In this document: positions 21,222 through 28,282 of the stretch, one piece after another
Layout of the letters: each line of letters starts with the position of its first letter
How positions within the stretch are numbered: position 1 is the stretch's first letter
Assembly: GCF_017815535.1 (NCBI RefSeq)
Contig: NZ_CP072596.1
Location: 1,426,001 to 1,490,000, forward strand
Reading direction: 5' to 3'
Origin: Tessaracoccus sp. MC1865
GTDB taxonomy: Bacteria; Actinomycetota; Actinomycetes; Propionibacteriales; Propionibacteriaceae
Length of the DNA: 64,000 bases
Made by a program: the position numbers and the translations under genes
Notes under the pieces: model-generated
Told to the model about the DNA's origin: nothing
Seen by the model: only the letters and a program-made list of their open reading frames with translations
The model's database searches: none

Positions 21222-21707
21222 ATGCAAGAAGCCAAGTTGGTGGCTGTCATCGAGCCAATCCTCGTGCAGCACGGGTTGGAGCTCGACAGCCTCGATGTCA
21301 CCCGTATGGGCAAGCGCTCCGTGCTCCGGCTCACGGTCGATGGCGAAGGCCCCCAGGGTCGCGGCCCGCTTCTCGACGACATCGCCTCCGCGTCGCGCGC
21401 CATCTCAGACGCGCTGGACGAGAGCCCGGTGGTGGGGGACCACCCGTTCACCCTCGAGGTGTCTTCGCGCGGCGTGAGCAAGCCGCTGACGGAGGCGAAA
21501 CACTTCCGCCGCAACACCGGGCGCCTGGTGCAGTTGTGGCTGGCCGACGGCGAGATCGTCGGCCGTATCGTCGGCGCCGATGAGCAGGGCGTCACGCTCG
21601 ACGTCGACGGCTCCGAGCGCACGGTGGCTCTCACTGACATCAACAAGGCAGTCGTCCAGGTGGAAATGAACCGCCCGGTGGACGGCGAAGAGGATGAGGA
21701 GAACTGA
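21222..21707 (+). CDS. rimP: ribosome maturation factor RimP
   Basis: 161-aa 30S assembly factor. The N-terminal alpha/beta domain contains VIEPILVQHGLELDSLDV and the SH3-like C-terminal domain contains the FTLEVSSRGVSKPL and GRIVGADEQGVTLDVDG segments. ATG 21222 has GGAG at suitable distance; the open frame to 21168 is unsupported. nusA starts one base after its stop, the conserved rimP-nusA pair. Confidence 0.94.
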   Translation: MQEAKLVAVIEPILVQHGLELDSLDVTRMGKRSVLRLTVDGEGPQGRGPLLDDIASASRAISDALDESPVVGDHPFTLEVSSRGVSKPLTEAKHFRRNTGRLVQLWLADGEIVGRIVGADEQGVTLDVDGSERTVALTDINKAVVQVEMNRPVDGEEDEEN

Positions 21708-21708
21708 C

Positions 21709-22692
21709 ATGGATGTCGATCTGGCTTCACTGACACTCATTGAGCGCGAGCGTGGGATCGATCGCGAGTATCTGCTCAAGACGCTCGAGGACGCGCTCCT
21801 CAACGCGTACAGCAAAACCCCCAACGCACTGCGCGGCGTGAAGGTCGAGATCAACCGGAAGACGGGCAAGGCCGCCGTGCTGGCCCCCGAATTCAATGAC
21901 GACGACGAGATCATCGGCTACTTCGACGACACGCCGGAGGACTTCGGCCGCATCGCCGCCGCGACCGCCCGACAGGTGATCTTCCAGCGGATCCGCGAGG
22001 CGGAGGACGAGCAGAAGTTCGGTCACTTCTCGGCCACCGAGGGCGATGTCATCGTCGGCGTCGTGCAGCAGGACCGCGACTCCAAGGCTGTCCGCGTGCT
22101 GATCAGCAAGGGTGACCAGGACAAGTTCGAGGCGCTCATGCCGCTGGCCGAGCAGGTTCCGGGTGAGGACTACAGCCACGGCCGCAGGCTGCGCGTCTAC
22201 GTGGTGAGCGTCCGACGCGAACTCCGCGGCCCGCAGGTGATCGTCTCGCGCACCCACCCGCACCTGGTCCGCAAGTTGTTCGCGCTCGAGGTGCCGGAAC
22301 TGGGGCAGGGCGTCGTCGAGATCTGCGAGGTCGCCCGCGAAGCCGGTCACCGCACCAAGATCGCCGTGCGGTCGCTGGACCCCAACGTGTCCGCCAAGGG
22401 CGCGTTCATCGGCCCCATGGGCCAGCGGGTCCGCGCCGTGACGAACGAGTTGGGGGAGGAGAAGATCGACATCGTCGACTACTCCGACGACCCCACCGAG
22501 TTCGTGGCCGCCGCGCTCTCGCCCGCGAAGGTGCTGTCGGTGACGGTGGTCGACGAGCAGGCCAGGGCCTGCCGGGCGATCGTGCCCGACTACCAGTTGT
22601 CGCTGGCCATCGGCCGTGAGGGTCAGAACGCCCGCCTCGCGGCGCGTCTCACCGGCTGGCGCATCGACATCCAGCCGGACGTCACCGCCTGA
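21709..22692 (+). CDS. nusA: transcription termination/antitermination factor NusA
   Basis: 327-aa RNA-polymerase-binding protein. It has an N-terminal RNAP-binding domain (residues 1-115), an S1 domain (about 120-190) and tandem KH domains (about 195-327). The KH region shows VSRTHPHLVRKLFALEVPE, SAKGAFIGPMGQRVRAVTNEL and LAIGREGQNARLAARLTGW. The acidic C-terminal repeats of E. coli NusA are absent, as is usual in actinobacteria. GAGGATGAGGAG upstream supplies the ribosome-binding site. Normally ylxR-infB would follow directly; here they lie 5 kb away. Confidence 0.96.
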   Translation: MDVDLASLTLIERERGIDREYLLKTLEDALLNAYSKTPNALRGVKVEINRKTGKAAVLAPEFNDDDEIIGYFDDTPEDFGRIAAATARQVIFQRIREAEDEQKFGHFSATEGDVIVGVVQQDRDSKAVRVLISKGDQDKFEALMPLAEQVPGEDYSHGRRLRVYVVSVRRELRGPQVIVSRTHPHLVRKLFALEVPELGQGVVEICEVAREAGHRTKIAVRSLDPNVSAKGAFIGPMGQRVRAVTNELGEEKIDIVDYSDDPTEFVAAALSPAKVLSVTVVDEQARACRAIVPDYQLSLAIGREGQNARLAARLTGWRIDIQPDVTA

Positions 22693-22734
22693 CCCATCGC
22701 TCCTCCCTCGTGGGGGAACAGCCCCGGCCCCTGG

Positions 22735-22749
22735 CTGAGAGATTCTCAG
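22735..22749. promoter_or_regulatory. inverted repeat CTGAGA-GAT-TCTCAG upstream of rpf
   Basis: Perfect 6-bp dyad eight bases before the rpf -35. It could be an operator, or with the T-rich stretch after it a weak nusA terminator. Confidence 0.4.
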
Positions 22750-22756
22750 AGTTCTT

Positions 22757-22785
22757 TTGGAATCCTCTCAGGCAGGGGTTAGTCT
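22757..22785 (+). promoter_or_regulatory. rpf promoter (TTGGAA-N17-TAGTCT)
   Basis: TTGGAA (22757-22762) and TAGTCT (22780-22785) are 17 bp apart. The predicted leader of about 45 nt contains a perfect 7-bp hairpin TCGCTGG-GAAT-CCAGCGA (22790-22807). Confidence 0.6.
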
Positions 22786-22834
22786 GTTCTCGCTGGGAAT
22801 CCAGCGATCCCCGATCAGAGGACTGTTCGAACAG

Positions 22835-23983
22835 ATGGCGAAGAAGATCTGGACCCCGGTCATCGCAGGCGTCAGCGCCTTGGCACTCGTCGGTGGCGTG
22901 GGCGTTGCCAGCGCGCTGGACAAGGACGACGTCACCATGGTGGTCGACGGCGTGGCCAAGACCATCGCGGTCCGCGAGAACACGGTCGCGAAGGTCCTCG
23001 AGCTCGAGGGCATCGAGCCCGGGCCCCACGACGTCGTCCTGCCGGCGCTGGAGACCACCGTCGTCGACGGCCTCGAGATCAGCATCGCCTACGCGCGTCC
23101 GCTCGACGTCACCATTGACGGCGAACAACGCGAGGTCTGGACCACCGCGAAAAACGTGGGGGATGCGCTGAAGATGCTGCGCCTCGACGCCGCAGATTCC
23201 AAGCTCTCCGCCTCCCGTTCCGCGGCCATCGGCCGCGAGGGCCTCTCTGTCGACATCCTCACCGCCCGTGACCTGACGGTCACCGTCGCCGGGGTTGCCC
23301 AGCCCGTGCGCCTGGCCGGCACTGTCGCCGACGCGTTGGCCGAGGTCGGCGTCACCCCGGACGCCGACGACAAGGTGACCCCCAGCCCCGAGACCGCCCT
23401 CGAAGACGGCATGAGCGTCGTGTTCGTCAGGGTCGACGTCAAGCCGTCCACCAAGAAGGTCGCGGTGGCGTTCGAGAAAACCACCACCGAATCCAGCAAG
23501 ATGCTCAAGGGTGAGAAGGAAGTCACCACCAAGGGGGTCGTCGGCGAGAACCTCGAGACCTACACCAATGTCTACGAGGACGGCGTGCTGAAGTCGTCGG
23601 CGCTCGTCTCAACCGAGGTGGTCAAGGCGCCGGTGAACCAGGTGACCACCGTCGGCACCAAGGTGCCGCCCCCTCCGGCGCCGGAACCCGAGGCGGCCCC
23701 CGCTGAGAGGTCCGAGTCGGCGTCCTCGGGAGGCTCCGGCCTCGACCTGCGCCGCTCCTCCATGTGGGACACGATCGCGCGCTGCGAGTCCACCAACCGT
23801 TGGAACATCAACACCGGCAACGGCTACTACGGCGGTCTGCAGTTCAACCTGCAGACCTGGCGCAGCGTCGGCGGCACGGACTTCGCGGCCTACCCCCACC
23901 AGGCCACCCGCGAGGAGCAGATCACCGTGGCCAACCGTCTGTACGACCAGCGCGGCCTCCAGCCCTGGGGCTGCAAGCCCTGA
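22835..23983 (+). CDS. resuscitation-promoting factor (RpfB-like)
   Basis: 382-aa secreted or surface muralytic protein that wakes dormant actinobacterial cells. Order: signal/anchor helix (about 5-27), three DUF348 modules (about 31-78, 88-140, 146-196), a G5 domain (about 205-275), a Pro/Glu linker, and the Rpf transglycosylase-like domain at the C-terminus. The latter has WDTIARCESTNRWNINTGNG, YYGGLQF and ATREEQITVA, with the catalytic Glu in CES. This full architecture is RpfB. RpfB genes usually sit beside ksgA-ispE; here it follows nusA. ATG 22835 follows AGAGGA. It has its own promoter. Confidence 0.93.
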   Translation: MAKKIWTPVIAGVSALALVGGVGVASALDKDDVTMVVDGVAKTIAVRENTVAKVLELEGIEPGPHDVVLPALETTVVDGLEISIAYARPLDVTIDGEQREVWTTAKNVGDALKMLRLDAADSKLSASRSAAIGREGLSVDILTARDLTVTVAGVAQPVRLAGTVADALAEVGVTPDADDKVTPSPETALEDGMSVVFVRVDVKPSTKKVAVAFEKTTTESSKMLKGEKEVTTKGVVGENLETYTNVYEDGVLKSSALVSTEVVKAPVNQVTTVGTKVPPPPAPEPEAAPAERSESASSGGSGLDLRRSSMWDTIARCESTNRWNINTGNGYYGGLQFNLQTWRSVGGTDFAAYPHQATREEQITVANRLYDQRGLQPWGCKP

Positions 23984-24002
23984 TCGTGATTCACTCACGA
24001 TC
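23982..24002. promoter_or_regulatory. 8-bp palindrome between rpf and the baeRF gene
   Basis: GATCGTGA and TCACGATC separated by TTCAC, beginning within the rpf stop codon and ending two bases before the -35 of the downstream promoter. It may act as operator or as terminator of rpf. Confidence 0.5.
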
Positions 24003-24004
24003 TG

Positions 24005-24033
24005 TTCACAGCGTCCTGCCTGCTCGGTAGGGT
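24005..24033 (+). promoter_or_regulatory. promoter of the baeRF-like gene (TTCACA-N17-TAGGGT)
   Basis: TTCACA at 24005-24010, TAGGGT at 24028-24033, 17-bp spacer. The leader would be about 35 nt with GAAAGG as ribosome-binding site. Confidence 0.62.
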
Positions 24034-24074
24034 TGAGTGTCTACGGAACCGGACCCCAACGAAAGGTAAGGCCC

Positions 24075-25187
24075 ATGACCGAACGGACACTACCCAACCT
24101 CGACATCGTCGACGAGGAGTTCCTCGCCCAGGCGACCATCACCGCAGGGCCGTGGGTCAGCCTCCTGCTTCCCACGCAGCGCACCGGCCGCGAGACACTC
24201 GCCGCCAGGTCCCAGTACGAGAACATGCTGAAACTGGCGGAGGGCGAGCTCGCCGCGAGGGACAGGGTGGGCGAGGTGTTGCCCGCCCTGCGTGACCTCG
24301 TCGCAGACCGTGAATTCTGGCTCCACCAGTCGGACGGGCTGGCGGTGTACGCCGCACCAGGGCTGATGCGCACCTTCCGCCTGCCGCTGGCGTTGCGCGA
24401 GGAGGTCTGTGTGGGCGACCATCCCAGGCTCGCACCCCTCGTGGGTGTGCTGTCGGCGGTGGGCGGTTCCTTCGACGTGCTGGCGCTGTCCGCCAACCGT
24501 GTGCGACTGTTCGAGGGAACGCGCAATTCCATCGGGGAACTGTCGCTCGGCGAAGACACGCCGACGGCGGTCGACGAGGTCTTCATCGGCCGCGACCACC
24601 AGGTCCAGCTCCAGAGCTCCGCGCAGAGCCGCGGCGGCGACATGGCCAACTTCCACGGGCACGGTGGAGACAGGGACGTGGCCGCTGTGGACCTCGAGCG
24701 GCTCTTCCGCGACATCTCCACCGCCGTCGACGAGGTGCTGGGCCGGGGCGCCACCCGCCCGCTGGTCCTGGCCGGCGTCGCGGAACACGGCGCCACCTTC
24801 CGCTCCATCAGCGGGCGCAGGAACATCGTCGACGAGATGGTGACCGGCAACCCGGACAGGTTGAGCGCCCAGGAACTGCACGAACGGGCCTGGCCCATCG
24901 CGGAGCGCGCGTTGCGCGAGGACGACGCCCAGTTGGCTGACCGCTACAACGAACTGGTGGGTACGGGCAGAGCCTCCGAGGACCTGGCCAGCATCGCCAC
25001 CGCCGCGCAGGAGGGCAGGGTGGACACTCTGCTGCTCCGCCGCCCGAGTGCGGCGCCGGACGGGCAGCCCCGCCTGGTCGTCGATGAAGTGGATGTCGTG
25101 ATCGCGCACACCTTGCGCAATTCGGGGTCCCTGGCGGTCAGCGAGGATCCGGCGGCACCCCCGGTGCGGGCCATTTTCAGATACTGA
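24075..25187 (+). CDS. baeRF-family (bacterial archaeo-eukaryotic release factor-like) protein
   Basis: 370-aa soluble protein. Segments FDVLALSANRVRLFEGT (middle), RPLVLAGVAEHGATFRSISG and GNPDRLSAQELHERAWPIAE match the pattern I know from bacterial homologues of aeRF1/Pelota, probably baeRF family 3. These are three-domain proteins; relatives such as Balon bind the ribosomal A site during hibernation. No GGQ motif is seen, so peptide release is unlikely. Role in ribosome hibernation or rescue is inferred from the family, not shown. It has its own promoter just after rpf. ATG 24075 is chosen for its GAAAGG Shine-Dalgarno. Confidence 0.72.
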   Translation: MTERTLPNLDIVDEEFLAQATITAGPWVSLLLPTQRTGRETLAARSQYENMLKLAEGELAARDRVGEVLPALRDLVADREFWLHQSDGLAVYAAPGLMRTFRLPLALREEVCVGDHPRLAPLVGVLSAVGGSFDVLALSANRVRLFEGTRNSIGELSLGEDTPTAVDEVFIGRDHQVQLQSSAQSRGGDMANFHGHGGDRDVAAVDLERLFRDISTAVDEVLGRGATRPLVLAGVAEHGATFRSISGRRNIVDEMVTGNPDRLSAQELHERAWPIAERALREDDAQLADRYNELVGTGRASEDLASIATAAQEGRVDTLLLRRPSAAPDGQPRLVVDEVDVVIAHTLRNSGSLAVSEDPAAPPVRAIFRY

Positions 25188-25208
25188 GAGGGCCCCGTGA
25201 ACGGCGCT

Positions 25209-25237
25209 TTGGAGTGATACCGGCAGGCAAGTAGCAT
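25209..25237 (+). promoter_or_regulatory. promoter of the LtaS-like gene (TTGGAG-N17-TAGCAT)
   Basis: TTGGAG at 25209-25214 and TAGCAT at 25232-25237, 17-bp spacer. The -10 ends 10 nt before the ATG, so the leader is at most a few bases. Confidence 0.6.
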
Positions 25238-25247
25238 TGCTCCTTCC

Positions 25248-27113
25248 ATGACTGTCGACTCTGAGTCCACTCCGCGTTCACCTGCTGAACGTTGGCCATG
25301 GGGACGGTTGGCCGTCCTCATGGCTCCGTTCGCGGTGCTCGGGGTCTGGCTGAAGGTGGTTCGGATCGACCGGTTCTACCCCAGCGCCGGGCTCGCGGAG
25401 AGGGCGACGAAATTGTCCTCCGATGTCGCGTTCGGCCTCTTCTGGTGTGTGCTGTGGGCCGTCGCACTCCTGTACCTCCGCCGGCCCCGGCTGCGCTCCG
25501 CCGCCGTCGTGCTGGCCCAGGTGCTCACCGCGGCCATCGGCGTCTTCATGGTCGTCAACCACTCCTATGCCCTGCGCACCGGAAACCCCCTGACGCCGGC
25601 CCAGATCGCGCTGGCGGTCCGTGAGGCCGAGGCCCTCTCTGGGCTCCTCGGATCGCAGGTCGACGCCACGTTCATCGGACTCCTGGTCGGCGTCGTGCTG
25701 TGGTCTCTGGTCGCCCCGCTGCTCCTGGGGAAGGTGTTCGCGCGCCTCTTCAAGGGCGAGGCCACCCCCGTCACCCGACGGGTGGGCCTGGCCGGCGCGG
25801 TGCTGCTGCTCATCGCCGCGACGTGGACGGCGCCAACCGCGTCGGCCTCGTTCGCGCTGTCCCCGGCTGTGCAGTTGGCCGTCTCACCCATCAAGCAGGC
25901 GGCCGCCTACCCGGAGGCCTTAGCCTCAGGGGCGCCCCTGGGTGATCCCGCGAGCACCCGGTTGGTGCCACGGCCGGGGGAGCGGCACCGCAACGTGGTG
26001 GTCATCACCCTCGAATCCCAGCGGGCCACCTCCGCCCTGCCGGAGACACGCCAGCCGGTGACCCCGGTGCTCGACGCCCTCGCTGAGCAGAGTGTGCGTC
26101 CGGAGCGGGGCTACACCGTCCTGCCCCACACGTCGAAGTCGTTGGTCTCCATCCACTGTGGAATGGCGCCACCGCCGGACAACCGCAACACCGAGGCCGA
26201 CGAGGGCGGGCTGCCGCAGCGCTGCCTGCCTGAACTGCTGGCCGATGAGGGCTACAACACCGCCTTCTTCCAGTCGGCCACGGAACACTTCGAGCGGCGC
26301 CGCGGCACCGCTGCGAACCTGGGCTTCCAGAAGTTCACCCCGGTGGACGGGATGGACAAGACCGGCTTCAGCAAGGCCAACTACTTCGGCTACGAGGACG
26401 ACATCATGCTGGAGCCGGTGCGCCGCTGGCTCACGAGGCAGGACGGGCCGTTCATGCTGGGCATGCTGACGGTGACCGCGCACCACGACTACAACGTGCC
26501 GGGCTACGAACTGATCGACTTCGTGGACCGCCCGCTGATGAACAAGTACCTCAACGCCGTGCACCTGCAGGACCGCTTCGTCGGCCACGTGATCGACCTC
26601 TTCAAGGAACTTGGACTCTACGAGGACACGGTGTTCGTGATCTCCGGTGACCACGGCGAAGGCTTCGGCGAGCACCAGCTCTACCAGCACGACAACACCA
26701 TCTACGAAGAGGGCATCCGGGTGCCCATGCTGGTGCACGACCCCCGTCGGGCGCCGGAACTGATCGAAGGGCCGGCCAACCAGCTCGCCCTGATGCCCAC
26801 CGCCGTCGACGCGCTTGGCTTCGACCTGGTCAGTGACGTCGAGTACCGGCCCTCGTTGTACAGCGGGGAGTCGCAGGGGCCGGTCATCGTGAGCTGCTGG
26901 GTCCGGGGGCGCTGCACCGCGGTGCTCGACGGCGACCGCAAGCTGATCCACCACTTCGGGGATCGCCGCGACGAGGTGTTCAACGTCGCCGAGGACCCGG
27001 GGGAACTCACCGATCTGGTGACCCAGACCGATGCCGACTGGATGGAGCGCGGCCGTGAGTTGGCCGTGGGCTGGTACCTCGACGTCGAACGCTGGTACGC
27101 GCCGGAGGAGTGA
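25248..27113 (+). CDS. LtaS-like membrane sulfatase/phosphoglycerol transferase
   Basis: 621-aa membrane enzyme of the alkaline-phosphatase/sulfatase fold. Five hydrophobic helices lie within residues 18-210, and the extracellular catalytic domain starts near 240. Metal-site motifs of LTA synthases are visible: Glu in VVITLESQRATS, a nucleophile candidate Thr in LPHTSKSLVSIHCG, and GDHGEGFGEH. This topology matches lipoteichoic acid synthase and phosphoglycerol transferases acting on envelope glycans. In an actinobacterium the polymer may be a lipoglycan or teichoic acid; substrate is not deducible. Own promoter; convergent with the secreted-protein gene after it. Confidence 0.82.
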   Translation: MTVDSESTPRSPAERWPWGRLAVLMAPFAVLGVWLKVVRIDRFYPSAGLAERATKLSSDVAFGLFWCVLWAVALLYLRRPRLRSAAVVLAQVLTAAIGVFMVVNHSYALRTGNPLTPAQIALAVREAEALSGLLGSQVDATFIGLLVGVVLWSLVAPLLLGKVFARLFKGEATPVTRRVGLAGAVLLLIAATWTAPTASASFALSPAVQLAVSPIKQAAAYPEALASGAPLGDPASTRLVPRPGERHRNVVVITLESQRATSALPETRQPVTPVLDALAEQSVRPERGYTVLPHTSKSLVSIHCGMAPPPDNRNTEADEGGLPQRCLPELLADEGYNTAFFQSATEHFERRRGTAANLGFQKFTPVDGMDKTGFSKANYFGYEDDIMLEPVRRWLTRQDGPFMLGMLTVTAHHDYNVPGYELIDFVDRPLMNKYLNAVHLQDRFVGHVIDLFKELGLYEDTVFVISGDHGEGFGEHQLYQHDNTIYEEGIRVPMLVHDPRRAPELIEGPANQLALMPTAVDALGFDLVSDVEYRPSLYSGESQGPVIVSCWVRGRCTAVLDGDRKLIHHFGDRRDEVFNVAEDPGELTDLVTQTDADWMERGRELAVGWYLDVERWYAPEE

Positions 27114-27137
27114 CCTCCGGCGCACCCGGGCAGCGGG

Positions 27138-27737
27138 TCAGCGACGGGGGCCGCCGTGACCATGGACCCCGACGATCCCGGCGTCGATGGCCTTCTGGAC
27201 GGCGTCGGCCTCAGACTGCGTCAGCTCGCCGTCGGTGACGGCCTTGTCCACCACCTCCTTGTCCTCGGCGGCCCGCACGGCCTGGCGTTCCTCGCGCAGC
27301 TCGGTGAGGGCTTCGGTGACGCTCGCCTCCTCCAAGCCCAGTTCTTCGGCCAGCGCCTTCGCGAACGCGGCCTGGTGTTCGGCGCGCAGCGCATCGCGCT
27401 CTTCCTGCGTGTCCGGCATGGTGGCGGGTTCGGACGGCCGGGCTGCGTCCCTGGCTGTGGCCATCGCTTCGGCGAGATCGGACTCGTCAACCCCGAGCTT
27501 CTCTGCGAGCGCCGACACATCCATGCCCGGCATGCCGCTGCGGTGCTCTCCGCCGAGCCTGCCGCGCCCCTCCATGCCCCACCCCTGCGCCTGCGGCGAT
27601 GGCTGGGTGCTCTCGGTGGCAGAGGTGCTGGGAGAGGCGCTGGGCTCAGTCGTCTCAGCATTGGCCAGCGTTGCTGCGCCGAGGCCGAGTCCCGCAGCCA
27701 TCGCTGCTGCGGACACTCCGGCAATGATCTTGTTCAT
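27138..27737 (-). CDS. secreted protein of unknown function
   Basis: 199-aa protein with a clear Sec signal peptide (residues 1-27, cleavage after NANA-type LANA). A Ser/Thr/Glu/Pro-rich segment and a short Gly/Arg/Met-rich segment follow. The rest is helical and acidic, with two copies of an ALAE(K/E)LG(V/L)(D/E)E motif (about residues 82-98 and 131-147) and an LTQSEADAVQKAI segment, ending in GHGGPRR. The helix pairs recall DUF2680/YckD-like small secreted proteins, but I do not recognise the family. ATG 27737 follows AAGGAAG. Divergent from ylxR. Confidence 0.7.
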   Translation of the reverse strand: MNKIIAGVSAAAMAAGLGLGAATLANAETTEPSASPSTSATESTQPSPQAQGWGMEGRGRLGGEHRSGMPGMDVSALAEKLGVDESDLAEAMATARDAARPSEPATMPDTQEERDALRAEHQAAFAKALAEELGLEEASVTEALTELREERQAVRAAEDKEVVDKAVTDGELTQSEADAVQKAIDAGIVGVHGHGGPRR

Positions 27738-27845
27738 GGGAGGCTTCCTTCCGGTGGGTCGGGCGGTGCTGCCCGACACCCCCAGCTTCGTGAGCGCTCC
27801 TGTGGGGTGCCTGTGCCGCGGCTGGGTGGCCGCTGCGAACTTGGC

Positions 27846-27851
27846 TAGTCT
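27846..27851 (+). promoter_or_regulatory. -10 box TAGTCT before ylxR
   Basis: TAGTCT followed by 6 nt and the GTG of ylxR. It would restart the translation operon after the 5-kb block. Confidence 0.45.
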
Positions 27852-27857
27852 GGCGGG

Positions 27858-28103
27858 GTGAATCCTCAACGCACCTGCATCGGGTGCCGCGCAGTCGACG
27901 ATCAGACGACGTTGGTCCGGCTCGTCAGGCAGGGCGTCACCGTCGTCGACGGCACCTCGCCCCGCCTTCCCGGTCGGGGTGCCTACGTCCATTCCCACTG
28001 CCTGGAGCTCGCCGAGCGACGCCACGCCATCCGTCGCGCGTTCGGGCCGGGGGCCCAACTTGACCCCGCCGCACGCTCCGCAATCCTCCGGAGTGGAAGC
28101 TGA
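27858..28103 (+). CDS. ylxR: YlxR-family RNA-binding protein (RnpM)
   Basis: 81-aa protein starting with the hallmark NPQRTCIGCRAV, followed by LVRLVRQGVTVVDG, LPGRGAYVHSHCLELA and a basic C-terminus. The family is encoded between nusA and infB and in Bacillus modulates RNase P. The small size and Cys pairs are typical. The GTG start has only GGCGGGG nearby and a TAGTCT box 6 nt upstream. Confidence 0.92.
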   Translation: MNPQRTCIGCRAVDDQTTLVRLVRQGVTVVDGTSPRLPGRGAYVHSHCLELAERRHAIRRAFGPGAQLDPAARSAILRSGS

Positions 28104-28116
28104 CGGTCAGGCAGGT

Positions 28117-28122
28117 TATGAT
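28117..28122 (+). promoter_or_regulatory. -10 box TATGAT in the ylxR-infB gap
   Basis: GGTTATGATGG is a near-consensus -10. A short TGACGGTCA palindrome lies at 28101-28109. The -35 (TGGAAG, 28094-28099) is weak. It would give an infB leader of about 155 nt. Confidence 0.45.
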
Positions 28123-28201
28123 GGTGGGCGGCCTGCGCTGTGCGCGGCCACATCGTTCAAACGCCCGGAAGGGCTACAACCAGAAGGTGGGCTGGAAGCT
28201 C

Positions 28202-28244
28202 ATGACCACTCGATGAGAACCCAACGATGACCAAACACAACTAG
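28202..28244 (+). promoter_or_regulatory. three overlapping minigenes in the infB leader
   Basis: Three tiny ORFs are chained by ATGA overlaps: MTTR-stop (28202-28216), MRTQR-stop (28213-28230) and MTKHN-stop (28227-28244). The first is in frame with a longer reading frame from ATG 28118 (32 codons). GGAAG at 28194-28198 could load the first one. The last stop is 38 nt before the infB GTG. A translation-coupled regulatory leader is inferred. Confidence 0.5.
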
Positions 28245-28282
28245 GTCCGCGCCTTGGAGGTCGGGCCGCTTGAAGGAGAGTA

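Noticed and set aside
28118-28216. 32-codon ORF before infB as a separate protein gene
   Set aside because: Its ATG lies in the likely -10 box and has no ribosome-binding site; only the mini-ORFs at its end look meaningful.
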